Shown here in pieces: positions 58,390-64,000 of a stretch of DNA of 64,000 nt. Numbering within the stretch: position 1 is the first letter of the stretch; each line of letters begins with the position of its first letter. The notes beneath the pieces were generated by a model. That model saw only the letters and a list, made by a program, of their open reading frames with translations, ran no database searches and was not told the DNA's origin. The DNA is from Desmodus rotundus (Eukaryota; Chordata; Mammalia; Chiroptera; Phyllostomidae). The translations under genes were made by a program, and so were the position numbers. The stretch covers positions 11,637,342 to 11,701,341 of the forward strand of contig NC_071399.1 in the NCBI RefSeq assembly GCF_022682495.2, in the 5' to 3' direction.

Positions 58390-59096
58390 AGCCTGGGGTC
58401 TCCGTGGGGTACTCCCTCCCGCCCCTTGGCCCGGAGCCTGTCCAGTGACCCCAGGGTCAGGATGAATAACCTCACTCACTTCGGGCTTGCCCTCCTCAAA
58501 AGGCAAAGATGGGTCTGGGTCGCGTGTTAGGTAGCGTTTACGACTTCTGTGACTTGGGTCTGTTTCCTGCGCAATTAACACCGAGTGAAGTGAGCGCATA
58601 CCTCACCCTGGGCCATTTAGGGATGCTGCACAGGTGGCACAGGCCAGAGAGAAACCGAACCTCCCTCCCTGGTGTCACCTGCGGCGGGGACCCGAAATGG
58701 CCCCCACCCCCAAGGCTTCGAGGACAGCCTGCAGATCCCCGGAGCAGGACCCGGGGAAGCCACAACTGTAGGGGCGGGGCTCCGGCTCGACCCAACCACT
58801 GCCCGCGCGGAGGGGTGTCCCACCAAGAGCGTGGTCCTAGCGCGAGCGCTGGCAAGTACCCTGGGGGTCCCTGCTCCATGCCGAAAGCCTCCCAGATCCT
58901 GTGGCCCTTTCTGCAACACCCAAAAGCCCCATCCTGTCCTTCCCCCCCGTCGCCTCTGCTCCCTACCAGCTCGACACCTCGCGTGGTCCGGTCATGTGGT
59001 AGATCACATGGCGGTGGGGCGTGGCCTGCTCCGAGCCCAGGAGGTGCTTCTCGCGTCCTCCGCCGGCGTCTGGGAGCAGCTTCAGCGGCTGGAACC
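58390..59096 (+). promoter_or_regulatory. ASAH1: ASAH1 CpG-island promoter and 5' UTR
   Basis: GC and CpG content rise steeply from about 58.4 kb and remain high to about 59.3 kb. No TATA box is present. GC boxes ('ggggcggggctcc' near 58.77 kb) and two CATGTG-type E-boxes (58993-58998 and 59005-59010) lie close to the start codon. The transcription start is probably within the last 100 bases before the ATG at 59097, but cannot be fixed from sequence. Overlapping long open frames on both strands are the usual effect of high GC. Confidence 0.75.
58991..59010. promoter_or_regulatory. Inverted pair of M-box/E-box motifs (MiT/TFE-like)
   Basis: GTCATGTG at 58991-58998 and the inverted TCACATG at 59004-59010 give two CATGTG-type E-boxes whose centres are 12 bases apart, about 90 bases before the ASAH1 ATG. 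MITF and TFEB-family factors bind such motifs at lysosomal and melanocyte genes. Binding here is inferred. Confidence 0.5.
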
Positions 59097-59174
59097 ATGC
59101 TGGGCCGGAGCGGCCTAACCTTCCTCTTTCTGACGGTGGCCGTCACCTGCGCTGTGGCGCAGCACGTGCCGCCG
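59097..59174 (+). CDS. ASAH1: ASAH1 (acid ceramidase) first coding exon, residues 1-26
   Basis: ASAH1 is the lysosomal acid ceramidase that cleaves ceramide to sphingosine and fatty acid. It is made as a precursor that self-cleaves into alpha and beta chains. The exon encodes MLGRSGLTFLFLTVAVTCAV and then AQHVPP: a signal peptide with a hydrophobic core (about residues 7-19) and the family's cleavage context after A21, as in human (CAVA before QHAPP, from memory). The ATG has a good Kozak context (ggaacc-ATG-c). The exon ends phase 0 at 59174 with GTGGGT as donor; a GTGAGC at 59179 is an alternative that would not fit the expected junction. Only this exon is in the window; exon 2 was not found before its right edge. 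Confidence 0.9.
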
Positions 59175-60054
59175 GTGGGTGAGCTCGCGCTGAGGGCGCA
59201 GGGGGTGCGCAGGTGCGGGCGTGGCAGGGAGGGCGGGACCTTAGAACACCTGGTTGGGGCAGCATCGTTACAGGTGTCCGTGGTTTCCAGCGCGCCGGGT
59301 GGGTAAACGCCACGCGGGCTTGGTTCGGCACAGCTGGAACAAGAAAACCTTTTAGGGAAATCCTGATCTCTGCAGAATGGTGGTTGTGATTTACACACCC
59401 TAAAATTTCAGGGATTGCGCTTGTTCTACCAGTTCCGGGCTTGTGCATTCTGAACTGCTGAGAGAAAAAGTTCCTTCCAGTCGACTTGTATACATAACTC
59501 ACTTAAGCGAGGGACTGCTTGATGACTCTGGTATTCTCTGCTCCGTGACGAGCTGCTGAAGAAGTTGCAGCTATGGATCCTGAGCGCGCAGGGGAAGGCC
59601 GAGGCGTCCCCCAGCCAGGGACGTGGGAGCAGCCCAGGCAGGCCCCTTGTCGCTGCTGCACCCTCACCCCGGTCATGTGAACGCCTGTCCCGTGGCTCTT
59701 TCCCGGCTAGGAAGTCCCAGGAACACAGACACAACTGCAAGAGGCAGCGAGGCACCAGCCAGACTCTTATTGTACAGAGGAGGAAATGGATGAGTGACAT
59801 AATGTCTAGCCAGAGGTCACACTTTTGTCTGCTGAAGCACGCTAAACTCCAGCCTCTTGACACCCAGGCTGGTGCTCTTTCATAATTCTCTTCTTTCAAA
59901 GCATCAAGACTACATTTTTCTTTGTCAGCCAATCAGATAAACAGGATTTAGGATTTAGATGGTCTCTGACCTGAGACTAGATGGGGGTGACCTTGAGTAG
60001 CTTCGCTAGGATACTGATGGTAGGACCAAGGTGTGTATCTTATTCTTTTATTTC

Positions 60055-60310
60055 TCTAAGGACAAATGCTTTATGAATAAAGTCATGGTGGAATGTTATT
60101 CAGCCATTAAAAGTTATGTTAAGCAGGTAAAAGCAGAATGCAAAATACTATGCACAGTGATTTCAATCACAGGAAAATGCACACTATACATGTGTAGACA
60201 AGGATTGGAAGAGCATAAGGGGAAATAAAATTAGTATGCTTTAGTGTGAATAAGGAATTAGTTTGCTTTGAAGTGGTTGGAATTACGTGAATTTTTAAGG
60301 AATTCGTTAC
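60055..60310 (+). repeat. Old L1 (L1M-type) 3' fragment
   Basis: 'ggtggaatgttattcagccat', 'taaaagttatgttaagcagg' and 'gattggaagagcataagg' correspond to L1M 3' sequence ('tggaatactatgcagccatt'). Confidence 0.75.
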
Positions 60311-61519
60311 TTTGACACTGTCTGTGACCTTCAGCCAAACCTGCTCAGGAAACATAGCTGTAGTGGAACAAAGTATTACTCTTTGTGGTGAGGGAGAGCC
60401 CCATAGACAACTGTGGGGCCTTTCAGGACAAAGTAGAAAAACCCTGTTCTATCATTTGCTGTTGGGTTGTGTGATTTGGAGGTAGGTCTAAGGAATCGCG
60501 GGCTGCCATACAGTGAATGCTTTTAGGACACCGGGCAGTTCCAGGATTGGTAAAGAAGAAACAGTCGCTCATTTAGCAACAGAAGGGATGCTTGGTATTT
60601 TGTGGGTTGCATAGTACTCTTGTGTTGTCTGTGCAGAGACAGAATCATGAGTGGCCCTGCTTTGTCTTGTTTTATCTTGTCTCCGGGGAAGTTTTGCTGA
60701 GGTGGGTATGCCGTGAGGTTGGGTATATCCATCCAATACGAGAACAGCCGTAGCCTGGCCCTGCGTGTCCAACCAGCTTGTGATAATACTGAGGTCTAGT
60801 TGTGAACTTCAGATGAGTTTCGGGTGTAAGGGGCTGCTTTTTCTTTTTCCTCTATGCTTTACTATTTCAAGCAAGAGTATTTGAAAGGCTGTTGCTAAAA
60901 CGAGGAGACGCGGCAGTCTTCACGAATTTAATGGTGGTTGTGAAAATCCAGTCCTGCGGCTGGTGCCAGTTTGGGAAGCTGCTTTCCTAAGTCGCTCATG
61001 CAATGAGAAAAAACGAGGGCACGAAGCGAAAATGATTAAACAGACTGTTAGCTGTTGTTCTGATTTTATGGCCTTCCAATTTTTGCTGTTAAAACGTTCT
61101 TTCTGTTATGTGTGGGGGTGTTGCTTTGTTTGGTTTAACATCTCCTTCTGGGATAATAAACATTTGGACTTCTGTGTGCTGGGCCCCTGTTCCTTTTTTC
61201 ACTGATCTGGAAAATTCTGGGAGCCTCTGGCTGAAAGCTCACAGAAATTTAATGACCTCATTCTCTGACAAGAGTGTGCAGTTTTTAACTTTGAATCATT
61301 TTACATGATAAACTGCCAGTAGCCACATAGGGACAAAGGATTCTTCAAAACTGCTTCTGATACATGTGAATAATGAGGGCCCGCTTTAAGTTACAAACAA
61401 AAACTCATTTGACTCGGAATGTCTGTGGGCTTTGTTTCTTCTTGTTTTTGAGGCTTTTCAGACTATGGCATATGTTAAGGTCTTCCTGAGTCATGCTATA
61501 CTATTGCTTCCATTAGGAG

Positions 61520-62035
61520 ACCCACTAAGGGATGGTGGCCCCGAGGGTGACGCAGAAGTGTCAGGAGAGGGCTCTTAGATCTTGCTCATGATTCTGGAAT
61601 CTGTCCTAAAAACCATGGGAAGCCATTGGGTAGTTTCAAACACAATATGACACAATCAAATTTTCACTTTAAAAAGAGCACTTTGGACCGGGAGGGAGCA
61701 AGGGTGGATGTAAGGAGACTAGTCCAGGGAGGAAATGGGATGCTCGTGGGAGGGTGGTGGCGATGGAGAGGGAGAGAAGTGGATGGCTCTAGAGAAGATG
61801 AGGGGGCAGAATGAGCAGAAGAAGGAAGGGTCGGATGGCAGGAGGGACAGGCCCCTCTCTGAAGTGCTCAGCTGGGTGAAGGGTGGCATCACTACCAGGG
61901 GACATGGCAGGCCAACCATTGGGGGTGGAAGAATGAAGGTCATTTTCATTCTGGTTATGTCGAGCTTCTGGTGTCAACAAGCTATCCAGCAGACCTTTCG
62001 GACTGGAGCTCAGGTGGGAGGTATGGAGGGGTCCC
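61520..62035 (-). repeat. L2 fragment in ASAH1 intron 1
   Basis: Antisense L2 ORF2 blocks are seen: 'aaaaccatgggaagccattgg', 'tttaaaaagagcactttgg' and 'gaaggtcattttcattctgg'. The 173-codon frame at 61735-62256 overlaps this remnant and is not a gene. Confidence 0.7.
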
Positions 62036-63557
62036 AGGCCTCTTGCTTGGAGCCACTGGAGCAGGTGAACATTGAGCAGAGAGAGGATACGGAAAGAGAA
62101 GAAGAGACGAGGCCTAGGCAAAGGCTGGGGGACCTGCTCCGGCAGGCGTCGGGTGGGGAAGAACTGCCCAAGTTAAAGCTGCGGCCAGCATGGCAGAGCC
62201 AGTGCTGTGGGAGCTCGGAGAGTGTGGGACAGGTTACCTGTGCTGAATGCCGTTGAGGTGTCTGCTTTGCTTGGCAACTGGAGGTCATCGGCCACCTTGG
62301 CCAGTGCAGAGTTGGGAGCAGCTAACAGGTGCAGCAGGCTGAGGAGCGATCCGAAGGCAAGGAACCGGAGTGGGAGAGGACTCTTCTCACTCATAAATCT
62401 GAGCGGATCCCTAAAGTGTGTGAAAAAGAAACACCATGGCTCAGTGATTAATTGCTGGATTCAACTTTTTTCACTCATCAGCTTCTTGTGTGAGTAATAG
62501 CATTGTTGACACAAGCTAACTGAATCAGGTTTTAGCAGTGATTTCCGCCAAGTTTCCAGAAATCACATAAACCCCGTCTGGCCTGGCCGGTTTTATTGTA
62601 AGTGCACCTACTCCTCCCTAGTCCTGCAAAGGAAGGGACACACAGGGGTGGTCTGTCCCTGAGTCAGCGAACATGACGGGCTGTTCGAGATGCTGAAGCA
62701 GGTCGATGAGCAAGAGGAAAGGAGGGCTTGTTCACCTTTCTTTTACCTAAATACCCCCAGTGCAATAGGGCGCGTCCCATCAAAGTCAGAACACAGTGAA
62801 ACACTCCATGCGCATTTCAGGTCGTTATATACACGGAAATGTGCCTTGTTCAGTGGGTGTGTGTCTGCTCTGTTGTATGCAGAGAACATTTTAAGAAAAA
62901 TCTTAGAAAATCGTTGTCGAGTTAAAGAATTGAATGGAAATTGCCTTCCTAGGATTGCTCAACCTCTTTTCTGATGGCACAAACACTGGTGTGAGCTGTG
63001 TGATTTCTTTAAATGACCTTTCATTGTTTTTTTCTGAGTATGTGACTAAGACAAGCACGGGAGGGCTCTCTGTTCCTTTTTGTGCAGCCTTTTCAATGAG
63101 GTTCTCCCTAGTTCTCCAGGACTCAAGTGTTTTAAGGAGCTGCACAAGTTACGGCTTTTACTGTGGAGCATTGAAGTCGCTCATGGGAAAAATCATAATT
63201 TATATATTGTTTACCTAAATATAGTGTCTCCAGTAGCTTTATAATTAGTTTTTCTTAATGAGTGGGGAAGACATAAAGAATATTTAATTTCGAAGAGGCT
63301 CAAGTGCCTATCAAATAACCAGAATAATCAGAGAATTCACTAACCCAGAAAGTGTTTACAAAATGTCTTTCAGAGATGTTCAGTACTTCCTCCGGCCTTA
63401 GGAAGCAAACATGAGAAAGGGAATGTGAGAGAAACTGAGATTTTAGGTGGGTGGTGTGTGTTTCCCCTAATATACCAAGCAGACTACCTGAAATCCCTAA
63501 CCCATCATCTGTAATCTTTACCTCCCATCTATTTAAATTTGTACTCACCTTGATAAG

Positions 63558-63990
63558 TGTTGAGAGCTAGGAAAAAGGGCTAGACAATTATAAGCATTGC
63601 TAAGCAGAAAACCTCTTGAAGGTCACTAGAATGGATAAGGAAGAGAAACAAATCGTCATCTGAAATAAGCTTATCAACAGGAGACAGACAGATAGTTCCT
63701 CCTGAACCCAGAGCAAAACTCCTCCAGAGCTCAGAGCTATGCAGAGATAACAGCAACACCTGCTTTTGTAACTTGCTTGCTTGCTTCTCACCGTATAAAA
63801 GAGCTAGCCTGTGAGCGTTTGGCGCGGCTCTCATTTGCAGCTCTACGGAGCACCGTGACTCCGGTCACTTTGGGGGAGTCCGCCCCTGCGCAGGTAAAAG
63901 CTTTGCTTGGCCAATAAACCATCTATAAATCTCTTAAGAGTCAGAGTCTTTCGGTTCCTAGAGCGAGAACCCTCGATCTCGCATATAACA
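63558..63990 (+). mobile_element. Class I ERV long terminal repeat (5' LTR)
   Basis: A complete LTR layout is readable. It starts TGTT at 63558 and ends AACA at 63990, giving a 4-base terminal inverted repeat and a length of about 433 bases. It has a TATAAAA box at 63794 and an AATAAA signal at 63913, and U5 is followed after two bases by a primer binding site. The TATA-to-polyA distance (about 119 bases) suits a short R region. It is in the same orientation as ASAH1, within intron 1. The left boundary is inferred from the TG...CA rule, because the partner LTR and target duplication are outside the window. Confidence 0.85.
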
Positions 63991-63992
63991 TT

Positions 63993-64000
63993 TGGAGGCC
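63993..64000 (+). other. Retroviral primer binding site (tRNA-Thr type), cut by window edge
   Basis: TGGAGGCC immediately after the LTR matches the first eight bases complementary to the 3' end of a tRNA-Thr. Only eight bases are visible, so the assignment is provisional. Confidence 0.6.

Larger units (their letters stand above)
59175..63557 (+). other. ASAH1: ASAH1 intron 1 (5' part)
   Basis: At least 4.8 kb of first intron follow exon 1, including the LTR at the right edge. The intron holds an L1M piece, an L2 piece and otherwise unassigned DNA. I looked for the exon 2 start (WTEDC-type coding) and did not see it. Open frames here, including a 168-codon minus-strand frame at 59426-59932, have no recognised domain. 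Confidence 0.75.

Noticed and set aside
58538..59398. 286-codon minus-strand open frame
   Set aside because: It lies over the ASAH1 CpG island and antisense to exon 1, has no recognisable domain, and is typical of GC-rich DNA where stops are rare.
61735..62256. 173-codon + strand frame
   Set aside because: Low-complexity E/R/G-rich translation of a purine-rich antisense L2 remnant in ASAH1 intron 1.

Overview
The window is mammalian nuclear DNA, most likely from a yangochiropteran bat. Two things point there. It carries several tRNA-derived SINEs of the bat VES type (box A and box B-like blocks, a 'cagtcagggcacatgcc' core, a 'gatgtttctctctc' tail), and its other repeats are typical of laurasiatherian genomes (L1, L2, MIR, MER5, MLT1/MST). 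The few genes have spliced exons, so nearly all long open frames are chance or repeat-derived.

Layout. (1) 1-31.7 kb: no gene that I can support, only a layered mosaic of old repeats, microsatellites and unassigned sequence. (2) 31.74-43.0 kb: a complete FRG1 gene on the + strand. It has a CpG-rich TATA-less promoter, nine coding exons that sum to exactly 258 codons plus a stop, and an AATAAA signal. All splice sites can be read; intron 2 needs a non-canonical GC donor. (3) 43.0-58.4 kb: intergenic, with L1, L2, MER5 and VES copies and no gene. (4) 58.4-64.0 kb: the CpG-island promoter and first coding exon of ASAH1 (lysosomal acid ceramidase) on the + strand, followed by at least 4.8 kb of its intron 1. 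The intron contains L1M and L2 fragments. The last ~430 bases are a class I endogenous retroviral LTR followed by the first bases of a tRNA-Thr-type primer binding site, so an internal proviral sequence probably lies just beyond the window.

How it fits together. FRG1 (nuclear, RNA processing) and ASAH1 (lysosomal) have no known functional link. Their tandem same-strand adjacency is informative as synteny: in human they lie at 4q35 and 8p22, while here, as in mouse, they are neighbours, which fits the ancestral eutherian 4/8p association. CTCF-like motifs lie on both sides of FRG1, and a pair of M-box/E-box motifs lies just upstream of the ASAH1 start codon.

I found no convincing undescribed system. 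The points most worth a second look are the GC-AG intron of FRG1, the sense-oriented ERV in ASAH1 intron 1, the FRG1-ASAH1 junction, and several datable nested insertions. Repeat calls were made by eye against remembered family consensus, so subfamily names and edges are approximate.
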